Positions 28,701 through 39,268 of a stretch of 64,000 nucleotides of DNA are shown here, piece by piece (the first letter of the stretch is position 1; every line of letters starts with the position of its first letter). The notes below the pieces were generated by a model that was given only the letters and a program-made list of their open reading frames with translations, was not told where the DNA came from and did not search any database. The position numbers and the translations under genes were made by a program. Source of the stretch: Rotaria socialis (lineage: Eukaryota; Rotifera; Eurotatoria; Philodinida; Philodinidae); the NCBI GenBank assembly GCA_905331475.1, contig CAJNYU010001875.1:62001-126000 (forward strand), given 5' to 3'.

Positions 28701-29169
28701 CATTTCAATCATAGAACTAAAATCGTTACCGTCCAGTGATAGATATTTATTCAATATCGTACTTACTTTTAAAATAATTCCTTGTTTTTTAGTTCCAATA
28801 TTTCAACGTGTAAAACGAAATTATTTTTTATATATTTTAAATTCGTCCACACTATTACATACACGTAGTATAATCGATTATCGCGGCCCATTTTTTTCGC
28901 CATTTGTATTTACAAATGAATTTTCACTTTTATTTAATATCTATCCGTCATTATCGAACTGTTGTTCAACATTAGCGATTCTAAAAAATATTGAACCATC
29001 ATCTCATGTACGTCTCATTGAAGTTTATTCATTACCAAACACCTGCACAACATTAAAAGCAATAGCACGACGAAATATTCTACGTTATGTTGATCGTAAG
29101 AAAATCAAACAGTTACGTTTACCGGACAATTTAAAAGCTTATTTAGCTTATAAGCCACAGTTTGTTTAA
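25712..29169 (+). CDS. Large SOCS-box-like protein, family not recognised
   Basis: Exons 25712-26446, 26512-27023, 27431-27858, 27925-28116 and 28793-29169 join in phase to 747 residues. The start MGNGITVNK has Gly2 and fits an N-myristoylation signal. A conserved-looking block near residues 170-245 (KPIYYVNGRFFKSL, DDIILTVPSNIERYR, DEFMVFQLWKG) runs into VEIFLFDRPVP and a Cys-rich KSCKKCTCFRR. A second ordered block near residues 495-620 (YTCLISPDRTKLLITPDYED, FSFDPRYGHSR) is beta-rich by eye. The last 35 residues (LKAIARRNILRYVDRKK, RLPDNLKAYLAYK) look like a SOCS box, which recruits Elongin B/C and Cullin 5. Ser/Asn/Gln-rich linkers lie between. An E3 substrate-receptor role is inferred from the SOCS-like tail only. 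The fourth intron holds a hAT-like MITE. Confidence 0.75.
26068..26097 (+). repeat. AAT/AGT coding microsatellite, poly-Asn/Ser
   Basis: Interrupted AAT and AGT units in exon 1 of the SOCS-box-like gene encode an Asn/Ser run. A short CAA run near 26640-26658 encodes Gln in exon 2. Confidence 0.8.
28304..28571. mobile_element. hAT-like MITE in intron
   Basis: 268-bp element with inverted ends starting TAGAGATG on each strand, flanked by a near-perfect 8-bp target duplication (GTAGGCAC at 28296-28303, GTAGGAAC at 28572-28579). TAGAGATG-like ends and 8-bp duplications are the hAT superfamily pattern. No transposase is encoded. It sits inside the intron before the last SOCS-box exon and does not disturb the splice sites. 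Confidence 0.72.
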
Positions 29170-29479
29170 ATGCACACGCATATATTTATATATACATATA
29201 CGTAAAATTTTATTCTTTTGCTTGTATGTCAAAATTAATTAATGTAAATATTTTCGCTTGCAATATTTTTTTTTTGTCTTTTCTTGTAGTTCTTTTGTCT
29301 TTTGTTTTTATATATTTTTCTCCTTGTCGTCAATTATGTGCTGATGCTTACTTTTCTTGCATGAGTCATTAAAATCAATCAATAAAATTAATTTTAAAGA
29401 AAGTCACTTTTGAACAAAAATTAGACACCTATTCGTATATCGAGAGATTAAAAGAAAAAAACCCGATGCTTGTAGAATA
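29170..29479. other. Intergenic, SOCS-box gene to NSMCE1
   Basis: 310 bp holding the 3'UTR of the first gene, with AATAAA at 29381-29386. A possible acceptor TTGTAG ends five bases before the next start. Confidence 0.55.
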
Positions 29480-31670
29480 ATGTCAATATCAACAGCACTT
29501 GAAGATCATCATAAACAGTTAATACAATATTTTCTTCATGATGGCGCTTATAATCAAAAGGAACTGATTGATCTTATAAGTGCTCTACGTGATCGATATG
29601 AATTAAGAATAAAAGTTAAAGATGAAATTCGTGCATTTACGGAAGGCTTATTACCATTAATTAATAAACATATTAATCAATATGGCATTGAAATAAAACA
29701 AGTCACAAGTGAAGAACATGAAAATGACATTTACTATGTATGTACACAAAATTTTAAACCACAATTTGTTAAAATGGATACATCATATACAGAAAAAGAA
29801 GCTGCAATTTTTGAAAAATTATTGGAATTGGCTATAACCAATGATGAAAAGTTAGTTGAACGTTTTTCGCAATTTCTATTTCCATAACGAAGTGACACGA
29901 GGCTTTTAGGAATTCCACGTTTAATAATACTTTTGAAGTACACTTCTCGATAGATTTTCTTCTTGAGTCGAAGTTCATGACACAACGTACTTAATTGCTT
30001 AGTTTTTCCAATAAAACTATTATTACATTAGTAAGCACGCCTAAAAATTGATTATCTATATTTTGGAGAAGTCGGACGTATAATCTTTTGTTCTTCATAT
30101 AAAGAGTTTTTACAAGTATTGCCATCAGGGGAAACCGTTTTGTATAAAAAAATAAATATGTATAGAATGAAGGCTCGGAGAGACTTATCTAATATTAAAT
30201 AAATGATTTTAATACCTCGCTTGAAGAATATCTATCTGATGGACACAGCATAGTACTGATGTGACCGAAGAATTTCCCATTGAAACTTACATTTAGTTCG
30301 AAAATTTTATGTTAATCGTATGTATTTAATTCGACGATGAAGAGTAAATTTTTTCACCGAGTCGTGCCTTTAATCTTTTAACTTAATATTAACATCAATA
30401 TCATTCGTGAAGATATTCGGTTGTAAAACGATTACAGTCAAGGAAATTTTCTCTAAAAAATAAGCATTTGGATAAAGAGAAAAAACTTCGATGATATCCC
30501 TTGTAACTTATTATCTACTTCATTTTAATTTGATTCATCTTTTAAACTTTATCTTAGATGTGTAGCACCACGTGATGTATTCGAATCGATTCTTGCAAAT
30601 GACTTAAAAATGACACAAAAAGAATTCGGTGAAACAATGACACGTTTTCATCGTGACAAATGGATTGAAAGTGGTCCAAACAATAGCGTTATACTTCATG
30701 CTCGAGCTTTATTAGAAATGCAATCATTTATTACGGATACCTATCGAGATTATATTTACAATTGTCAAATATGTACTCGCCTTCTTGTTCGAGGATTAAA
30801 TTGCTCAAATAGGTACGCTATGATATATAAAGATTTATAGTATTAGGAAAACTATCGGTTCACCATGAAGTACTACTATTCTTTATTCATGACACGTCGG
30901 GAGTCCGCATGTAAAAAGAGAAACTTGACTAGTTCAGATATAATTCAATTGTGAATATATATATATATATCCCATTTTCCTATTGAAAGCATGTCGTTAG
31001 TGAATTTGAATACAAAGCTTCTACTAGAAAATGAGTCTAGCCGAAGAGCTTTCGAGCGGCAGCATTTCATTTATTTTAATTAGTGCTAGCCTATACATTG
31101 CCAATCTCAGTTATGGTTTTGACTGTATACCCTTGACTCTCGTAATAATATAGTAGGCATATAAATTGCTTTTAGCATTACAATGGAAAATGGTAATTGC
31201 ATCGTTTCGCCGAGTACTTTTTTGACAGGACAAAAACTAATAGCAAACATTTTTCTGGTTCTCAAGGTTAGAGTTACTTATGACACATATACGCACATAC
31301 AAGTTACTTTAGGCTAAGAAATTTTTAAAATTAAAATTTTAGCTCGTGTGATATACATATGCATCGTTCATGTGCCGCTCAATATTTTCTTCGTTTATCG
31401 AATGTAACTAATAATGCTGCAACTAGAAAAACTACTTATCCGTGTCCAGTGTGTAAACAAGAATGGAGCAAAGATGATGTTACTAGCGTATTAAAAGTGA
31501 ATCATGCCAATGATGAGAACAATGATTCTCGGCCATCAACTGGTATGACTCATAAAAAACAACGAACAACGACAACAGCCGATAATAATGATAGTACAAA
31601 CAATCGATCTGTTCGATCGAAACCACGTCGAATTGTCAACGAAAGTGATGACGATGATGATGATAATTAG
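29480..31670 (+). CDS. NSMCE1: SMC5-SMC6 complex subunit NSMCE1 (Nse1), RING-like E3
   Basis: Nse1 pairs with Nse3 and Nse4 on the SMC5/6 DNA-repair complex and supplies a RING-like ubiquitin-ligase module. Exons 29480-29850, 30558-30812 and 31343-31670 join in phase to 317 residues. The winged-helix part aligns with human NSMCE1 (FTEGLLPLINKHINQYGIEI, then KWIESGPNNSVILHARALLE). The C4HC3 zinc ligands are intact: CQIC, then CSNSSCDIHMHRSC, then CPVC. An acidic and basic tail ends in an Asp run and may contact partners. Introns of 707 and 530 bp are long for this cluster. It is the first gene of a tight same-strand series that continues with AMZ 134 bp downstream. Confidence 0.94.
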
Positions 31671-31794
31671 TAGACTAATCGCTCTTATTTCATGTCAGAT
31701 GCATAGCTATGTAGAATATTGTTGTTTTCTTATAAAAATTAAACATATTAAATAATTGAACATCCACAGTTGCCCTTATTTTTCGTTATATTCT

Positions 31795-31796
31795 AG
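31795..31796 (+). promoter_or_regulatory. Acceptor-like TTCTAG before AMZ start
   Basis: TATATTCTAG eight bases before the ATG at 31805, in a 134-bp gap after NSMCE1. Candidate trans-splice acceptor. Confidence 0.4.
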
Positions 31797-31804
31797 AAAT
31801 AATT

Positions 31805-32960
31805 ATGTCAAAACCTGTAAAATTTGTACGAGGTTTTCGTGAGCCAAAACAAAAAGATATTGATGAGGCACTTGGTAATGATGCTTCGTTTTCGAATGAG
31901 TTCAAAGCATCATTCAATTCATTACCAAAGCCCACCAATGATTTAGATTGGTTAGCAAATTATAGAGAAAAAGGTCAAACTTATGCAAAATTTCTTGATC
32001 AATGCCCATTTCTTGACGATCGTAGTTCATTACAAAAATATATTTATTTAACATTACTTGATAATGATGATCGTCTATCAATATTGAATATCGATCGTCT
32101 AGTTGATTATACGAAATGTTTTTTTCAAATGGAAGTTAAACTGCTTCCATTATTTACTAACGTCAATTGGAATGACAAAAAACGAACCCTCGCATGTAAG
32201 TTTTTTTTGCTTGTCATTTGTTTATTTCATATTTTGAGTTCTATCAGGCACAGTTAAAGGTAGGAATAATTCAACGAGCGAGACAACGCTTCGTGCACGT
32301 TATGATTCAACAACTGGACATTCACAGATTTGTGTCAATCATGTGCTTAATCTACTGAAACGTGCAGTACCTAGTGATGCGCGTTGTCTTGTTGCTATAA
32401 CATTGCATGATTTGTATTCAGATTCATCTGATTTGTTCATTGCTGGCTTGGCTCAAGGGAATTGTCGCATAGCCGCTTTTTCCTTCTTTCGTTATGATCC
32501 TCGTTTAGAAATAAGCGAAGAGTTTTGGTACGATTGGAAAATTAAAAAAACTAAATCAAAGCTTATGTCAACGATCATATTGCTCCGATCGTGTCGTCTT
32601 CTTACACATGAAATAGGACATTTACTTGGTATTGATCATTGTATTTATTATGATTGTTTAATGAATGGTAGTGGTCATTTGGAAGAAGATTTTTCTCAAT
32701 CGTTATTTTTATGTCCCGTTGATTTGAGAAAATTATCGGAACTGGTCGAGTTTGATTTTATTCAACGGTATGAACAAATGTTAGATTTTTGTACAGAAAA
32801 TAAATTTACCGATGAAACTGATATTCTCAAAAAACGTTTGGAAATATTAAAGAATGAAAAACCAGCAATAGAAACAAAAAAGAGAAGCAATAATGGTGAT
32901 GAAGTCAAACGAAGTTCTAAACGTTTGAAAAAAACAGTGATACCGAATCCGGTTGAATAG
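31805..32960 (+). CDS. AMZ: Archaemetzincin (AMZ1/2-like zinc metallopeptidase)
   Basis: Two exons (31805-32195, 32248-32960; 52-bp intron) give 367 residues. Archaemetzincins are metzincin-fold peptidases with a catalytic zinc (HExxHxxGxxH) and a second, structural zinc held by four Cys. The active site HEIGHLLGIDH is intact, followed by the first two structural ligands and the Met turn (CIYYDCLM). The third ligand is present in LFLCPVDLRKL, but the fourth, expected as CPxC, is Asp. The N-terminus (WLANYREKGQTYAKFL) and FSFFRYDP fit animal AMZ proteins. The C-terminal tail is Lys-rich. A polyadenylation AATAAA lies at 32974-32979. The next ATG is 75 bp downstream. Confidence 0.93.
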
Positions 32961-33015
32961 CAATTCTTATTTTAATAAATAAATATATTTTTGAGAATGA
33001 TAAATTCAATATTCT

Positions 33016-33017
33016 AG
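33016..33017 (+). promoter_or_regulatory. Acceptor-like TTCTAG before HMGCL copy 1
   Basis: AATATTCTAG 17 bases before the ATG at 33035, within a gap of only 74 bp after the AMZ stop. Candidate trans-splice acceptor. Confidence 0.4.
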
Positions 33018-33034
33018 ATACAGAAATTGTTTAC

Positions 33035-34053
33035 ATGTTCGCTCGAATCATTCCATCATCTTCTATTTCAACGATTCGTCGATCAAGTAATTTTGTTCGA
33101 ATATTTGAAGTTGGTCCTCGTGATGGTTTGCAAAACGAAAAAGTTCAAGTACCGACGCCGATCAAAGTTGAATTTATCAATCGTTTAAGTCGAACCGGTC
33201 TGAAGCTTATCGAAGTTACTAGTTTTGTTTCACCTAAATGGGTACCACAAATGGGTGATCATGTTGAAGTACTTGCTGCGATTGATCGAATACCTGGTAT
33301 TCGCTATTCAGCATTGACACCAAATGTGCAAGGCATAAATAAAGTTCTTTCGTTGGGAAACAAAGGTGCTGATGAAATAGCAATTTTCTCGGCTGCATCG
33401 GAATCATTCTCAAAGAAAAATATCAACTGTTCAATTGAAACATCTTTACAACGCTTCAATGAAGTTACACAGATTGCAAATCAGAAAAATCTACCTGTTC
33501 GTGGATATGTATCTTGTGTAGTTGGCTGTCCGTATGAAGGCAAAATTAAGCCATCACAAGTCATACCGGTTGTACAGAAATTACTTGATATGGGATGTGT
33601 AAGTGGTCTACTGATTTCGTTTTTTTTGTGAATGAAATAATTTCATTTTTATAGTATGAAATCTCTTTGGGCGATACGATTGGTGTTGGTACACCGAAAT
33701 CTATTAAAGAATTGCTTCAAGCAATACAGTCAAGTGGCATTTCAGCCAGTAAATTAGCTATTCATTGTCATGATACATATGGACAAGCTATTGCTAATAT
33801 AGCTCAAGCATTGGATATGGGTATACGTTGTGTAGACTCAAGTGTAGCAGGTCTTGGTGGTTGTCCGTATGCTAAAGGTGCATCAGGGAACGTAGCAACA
33901 GAAGATGTTCTATATCTGTTAGAAGGACTTGGATATGAAACAGGTGTCGATCTTAATCGATTGATTGATGCCGGTCAATTCATCATGAATATATTAAAGC
34001 GCGAGAATATGTCGAAAGTTACACGTGCTATTTTGTCTAAAAGGCAAAATTGA
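33035..34053 (+). CDS. HMGCL: Hydroxymethylglutaryl-CoA lyase, copy 1
   Basis: Cleaves HMG-CoA to acetoacetate and acetyl-CoA in leucine breakdown and ketogenesis, usually in mitochondria. Exons 33035-33598 and 33655-34053 (56-bp intron) give 320 residues, the usual length. The N-terminus [18 protein letters not shown] is basic and Ser-rich like a mitochondrial presequence. Catalytic features are present: [12 protein letters not shown] (Arg-Asp), HCHDTYGQ (metal His pair), and the signature [19 protein letters not shown] with the catalytic Cys. From residue 19 through the exon 1 end, the intron and most of exon 2, it matches copy 2 at 39269; only the termini differ. FIG4 lies between the two copies. 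Confidence 0.96.
33088..33839 (+). repeat. Identity tract shared with HMGCL copy 2 (first member)
   Basis: 752 bp that I read as identical to 39349-40100, covering most of exon 1, the whole intron and the start of exon 2. Outside it, the 5' ends are unrelated and the 3' ends differ at many sites. Gene conversion, a very recent copy, or assembly cross-talk could explain it. Confidence 0.85.
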
Positions 34054-34115
34054 ATGTTTTTTTTTTGTTGCGAATAGAAAACAGATTCGAAGTTTTTATT
34101 TATCACGATTATTCT

Positions 34116-34117
34116 AG
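34116..34117 (+). promoter_or_regulatory. Acceptor-like TTCTAG before FIG4
   Basis: GATTATTCTAG 13 bases before the ATG at 34131, in a 77-bp gap after HMGCL copy 1. Candidate trans-splice acceptor. Confidence 0.4.
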
Positions 34118-34130
34118 ATAGATCAAAAAG

Positions 34131-37100
34131 ATGACTTCGAATATAGTTGAATTTCCTTTACTTAATCCATGGCAACATTTTACTATATATGGTACACATA
34201 ATGTGAGCGTTGAATAACATTTAAAAATAAATATGCTGGAAATTTTTTTGTATAGAGATATATTGTTGTCGCCATGAACAAAAATCGATCGAAATGTCGT
34301 ATTCTAAAAATTGATCGTATGGATCAAAAAGAACTCAGCATAACTGAAGATCAAGTATACAGTTTTTTATTCGTAATCGAACTATACTTCTATTGTTGTA
34401 CTTATTTATTCTAGCATGAATATTCACATGGTGAACTACGTCAACTTCTTGGTACCATTGAAGTAAGCAATAGTCGGGTTGGCGGATTTAGCAAAACGAT
34501 TCATTGCCATGGTATTATCGGTAAACATACGATAACAATAACTAAACGAAAATAAAATATTGGTCAATTTATTAGGTTTTATTAAATTTCTCGAAGGCTA
34601 CTATATGATTGTAATTACACGACGCAGTCAAGTAGCACGTATAGGTTATCATAGAATATATAAAATCGAAGAGACAGCAATGCTAAGTATTACAAATGAA
34701 GATATAAAAAAAGTTCATCCAGATGAAACTAAGTAGGAAAGATAAATTCGTTTTTATTACTTTTATTATGCAAATTTTTGTTTTCGCTGCAGATATCTCC
34801 GTGCATTGCAAAACCTTGATTTAACCAATGGATTTTATTTTAGTTATACATATGATTTAACGCATACATTACAGTATAATTTTATGGAACAAAATAATGT
34901 AAATAGTGATAGTTTGAATGAAAATTTTTGTTGGGGTACACGTTATCAACCAACATCGAAGTATGTTTGGAATGAATATCTTCAAGAGTCAATACGATCA
35001 CAAGTTCATCCACGATGGCTACTGTTTATTGTGCACGGTAATGAGTATATTGTATTGTAGATGTTTATTGTGCTAAACTTTAATTTAGGTGTCATACTGC
35101 AATATAATTTAAATGTTTTCTGTCGTTCAATCTATTTAACATTAATTTGTCGGCGATCACAAAAATTTTCTGGAACGAGATTTCTTAAACGTGGTGGAAA
35201 TTGTAAAGTAATGAAAATGCAAAAATTCAGAGAGAACGATACACATAAAAACAATTGCTAAGTAGGGTTTTGTAGCGAATGAAGTTGAAACAGAACAAAT
35301 TCTTCACGATGCTTCACTTTCATCACTTGGTAAAAGTCATTTTACGTCATATGTGCAATTACGTGGCAGTGTACCAGCTTTTTGGAGCCAGGATCCAAAA
35401 CAAGTACCTAAACCACCTATCGCTAGTAAGTAAATTTGACCTATGTGATTATCAATAGGCATTATCTGCGCTCTAAAGGAAGAAAGTGTAGACATATAAT
35501 CAGTACTATTGTTTTACATATAAGATACAAGAGTATTTGTTGGTTTGACATTACTTTTATCGTCTCACCATTCCATATATGAGAGATTTCTGGGTGCACA
35601 CTAGAATTCAACATTGATTCTAACATATTGCAGTACTGTTTTCAATATGTAGAGTTGCAGTTTTCGACCAAATGTAATTTATCTACTAAGAATTAAGATA
35701 TATACAGTACTCTCGTCTACGGTGAGTTTTGATCGCCGCTCTAGATCGAACTTCTTTTTTGGTGTTGTTCTTCATTGATTCCATAATCTAGAAAAATATC
35801 TTGATTTTTATACTAATTTAATTTTATAGTTGATTTCAATGATCCAACATACGTAGTAGCATCACAACATTTTCGACAATTATTCTATCGATATGGTTCG
35901 CCGAGTGAGTTGAATATTGTGACATTTCTGTAATTTTCGTCTTTTTTTTCATTTCTAGTTCTTATTCTCAATCTTGTTAAAGTAATTAAAAATTGGGTTT
36001 AGCTATTTGTTTTTTAAATGTTTCTTATTGAAATATGATTTTTAGAAGCGTGAAAAGAAAAAACAAGAACATATTTTATCCGAAGAATTTTGTAATGCTC
36101 TTGATTATATAAAACAATTTATACCGGACGAAAATGGAATACAGTATTTAGCATTTGACATGGCTCGTGCAAATCGTTCGTAAGTTACGGAAAATAACCA
36201 AACGATCAATAGATTTCTTCTTTTTTTATTTTCAAAAAGAAAACATCGACGTGTTATGCCAAAGCTAGATGAAATAGCACGCCGATATTTACAACAAACG
36301 GGATTTTTTCAAAATTTTCCATCATTAGTCAATGACAAACAATATTTTTATGACAAGTAGGTTGCCGTTTCTTCAACAAAGTAACCTATTTGACTTAATT
36401 TTATAGGGAAAATGCAGTTAAATTAACACCATACAAAACATATTTCGTGCAAACAGGTGTCGTACGAGTCAATTGTGTTGATTGTCTTGATAGAACTAAC
36501 ACAGCTATGTATGCCGTAGCGAAATATGCACTTGGATATCAGGTAGGTTATAAATGTCTAAGTTTAAAACAATAGATATTAGATCGCCCCAAATAGAAAT
36601 AACAGTACAGAATGATCTATTTAACTATCGACGTCAAATTTATATGTTATTGTGAGAAGCTTCTCGGTCAATATTCATAAAATAGAAATGCAACGATGTC
36701 AATAGTTGTCAGTGCTCTAAGATTTATATTGATTCTTTTCATCTGAGAAAAGTCTATATCAAACGAAAAAATTCGGACAAACACTTTCAGATCACACTGC
36801 TGCACCTCGAATGTCTTTATTCTATTTTCAAAATAAAACTACTGTAATCGTCTCATACAGTCTGCATGATTTACAATCTGTTGATTGAATACAATAGACG
36901 AATTATTCTCGTGATTTTTCTGTCTATTTTAGTTATTCGCTATGGGTCTAACAGATTCACCGCATTTACAAGAAGATTCTGCAGTTGAATCGTGAGTTAT
37001 ATTACCTTTATTAAATCTATTCTTATTCAATAGTTTCTATTTTTAGAGTAATAAAACAATTATTTGAACATTCTGGTGATATTTTAGCACAACAATATGC

Positions 37101-38918
37101 GGGCAGTCAATTAGTTCATCGTATCGATACATATAAAAAAGTAACACCAGCATGGTCATCACAATCTCGTGAATATGTGGCAACACTTTCACGTTATTAT
37201 TCCAATACCTTTTCAGGTATGCATATATATATATGCGCCTAGATAATATTTATTTAATATGTTTAAATAGATGCGGAAAAGCAACATGCAATGAATTTAT
37301 TTTTGGGTGTTTTTCAGCCAAAAATAGGTCGACCACATTTTTGGGAATTAGCAAATGATTATCATTTGCACGATCCACGCATAAAATTTGGTTATATACC
37401 GCCACAGTAAATTAATAAAAGATTTCTAAGAAAATGAAAAACGTTTTTCCTTCTGTCTTTAGCTGTACGAATATTCTGGGTGATGATATATGGTTTTCAT
37501 TACCATTTTCAGCTGAACAAGGTGTGATTTCAATTGAAGAAAAATAGTCATCATTTTCAAAAAATTTCTCCTTTCTTTAGTGTTAAAATCGAATAAGGAT
37601 TGTCTTGAAATCATTTCAGTTCAAAAAGGTGATCCACTAATAGATGGTTTCAATGAATACTATCGTCCTAATGAATTAACAGTATTTGAAGAAAAATTTG
37701 AGTGGAATATGGATTCAACGAATAAGTAAACATACATCACCCAATTGACTTTAAATATCGAAATCATTGTTTATTTTTAGAGATTTAGCGTATAACTATA
37801 CGAATATTCGTGAATTTACACCATTTTCCATTCGAGAAAATAAGCAAAGAAAAACTCTTGCAAGTTTTAGGTGAGTTCCGTTTTGTTCGTAATTCAAGTA
37901 CGTCAAGCGATATGTTGTGTTCTATACAACGAGAAGATCGCTATCACTGGCATGATTGAATAAGTTTAAAAGTCCTGAATGATGAATGTTTACTGGAGCA
38001 GACACCCGACAAACTTGATAAGGATTTAATATCTGGAAATTCTATGACTGTAAAACGAAAGAAGCTCATTCGGTAAAAAGCTGCAATTCTTATATGATTT
38101 ATTTGTCGACTCATAAGTGTCTCTATCCTCTTCTTACGTTAATAAGCTCGCAGAATGGAAAAATTTTAGCCAATAGCTTTACATTCCATCGATTTGACGC
38201 GTTCTCTTTTACTGAGAAAGAAAAGTGATCCGACGAATAGTAGAACATTGAAAATGGGAATTCTTTTTCGTCTGTTAATTTTGTACTTAAAATTCAATCG
38301 CGAAGAATTCACTTCTTCTGCTAATTCCATTTCATGAATTTTTGAAGTTATGCGACAACAATCGTATGTTCTAGTCTTTCTGCTGATGTTCAACAACGTG
38401 CACTTCTTCCTCCGTCAGCATCATTATCTAATCAAACTCAAAACTCAAATCAAGATCTATCATCTGATGAAGATATACTAGACGATACAGATACAGATGA
38501 AGAAAATTTGAAAAAACAACTGCCAATAACAAATAAGAAGTCTCTAAAATCAAAATCGATAAATAAAGCAATGAATGATGATCTAAGCAATAGTACGTTA
38601 CAAGTAAAACGTCTTTTCAACAAAATATTCCCAACAACTAATGATGTATATGGCTTTCATTTGGACGATCCATCGACGGAATCATTAAATTCTTATGAAC
38701 AATATGCTAAAATAGCATTTGATGCATGTGCATTACAAACAACACCAATAACAAATAGTCTGCATGCCTATGAATTATCTTTGTCAACCAATCGATCTAT
38801 GTCGTCAAGTTCAAGTTTTGAAATGTAAATTCTCTTTAGTTCTGAAAAATTGACATTTGGTTCGCTTTACTTGATTTTAGTTTGCCATCTGCAGTAAATG
38901 ATCGATCAAAATTAGCTC

Positions 38919-38949
<31 letters not shown>

Positions 38950-39151
38950 GCAGCAGCAGCACACAGAAGTAGAATCCTTACAAAAATCATTATTATCAAT
39001 GTTTGATGAACCTATCGTGAGCGATGCAGCTATTCGAATTTATGAACGATGTGTAGCTGCAGGCCATCAAGGCGCTTTTGAACCGTCAGATGCTGATCGT
39101 AAATTCTATGAAGCACACGTAGCTTCTTTATCGATTACTGTTCAGTCATGA
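34131..39151 (+). CDS. FIG4: FIG4 polyphosphoinositide phosphatase (SAC domain)
   Basis: FIG4 removes the 5-phosphate of PI(3,5)P2 and scaffolds the PIKfyve-VAC14 complex on endolysosomes. Twenty exons join to 940 residues (human 907): 34131-34202, 34256-34354, 34415-34520, 34576-34732, 34793-35037, 35089-35207, 35266-35425, 35830-35904, 35959-35981, 36046-36179, 36240-36356, 36407-36542, 36933-36991, 37047-37216, 37271-37406, 37463-37521, 37581-37725, 37781-37870, 38375-38824, 38881-39151. SAC motifs are intact: [48 protein letters not shown], and the catalytic CX5R in [17 protein letters not shown]. Exon 9 is only 23 nt. Exon 19 encodes an acidic, Ser-rich FIG4-type tail, and exon 20 a Gln run from CAA/CAG repeats. 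It sits between the two HMGCL copies on the same strand. Confidence 0.96.
38917..38961 (+). repeat. (CAA)n(CAG)n coding microsatellite, poly-Gln
   Basis: About ten CAA units followed by CAG units in the last FIG4 exon encode some 15 Gln. Confidence 0.9.
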
Positions 39152-39259
39152 AAACAAAGCATAGAAAAATTAATTCAATTTGTTCATATTTTAAAATAAA
39201 TTTATTGATATTTTTGTTTTTCGCTGTAAAGTTAATAAATCAATATTTGCTTTAATTTA

Positions 39260-39261
39260 AG
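39260..39261 (+). promoter_or_regulatory. Acceptor-like AG before HMGCL copy 2
   Basis: TTTAATTTAAG seven bases before the ATG at 39269, in a 117-bp gap after FIG4. Weaker than the TTCTAG sites upstream. Confidence 0.3.
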
Positions 39262-39268
39262 ACATATC

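Noticed and set aside
28303-29169. Reading the whole 28657-29169 frame as an exon
   Set aside because: The upstream part precedes a good acceptor at 28792; phase from exon 4 joins only at 28793.
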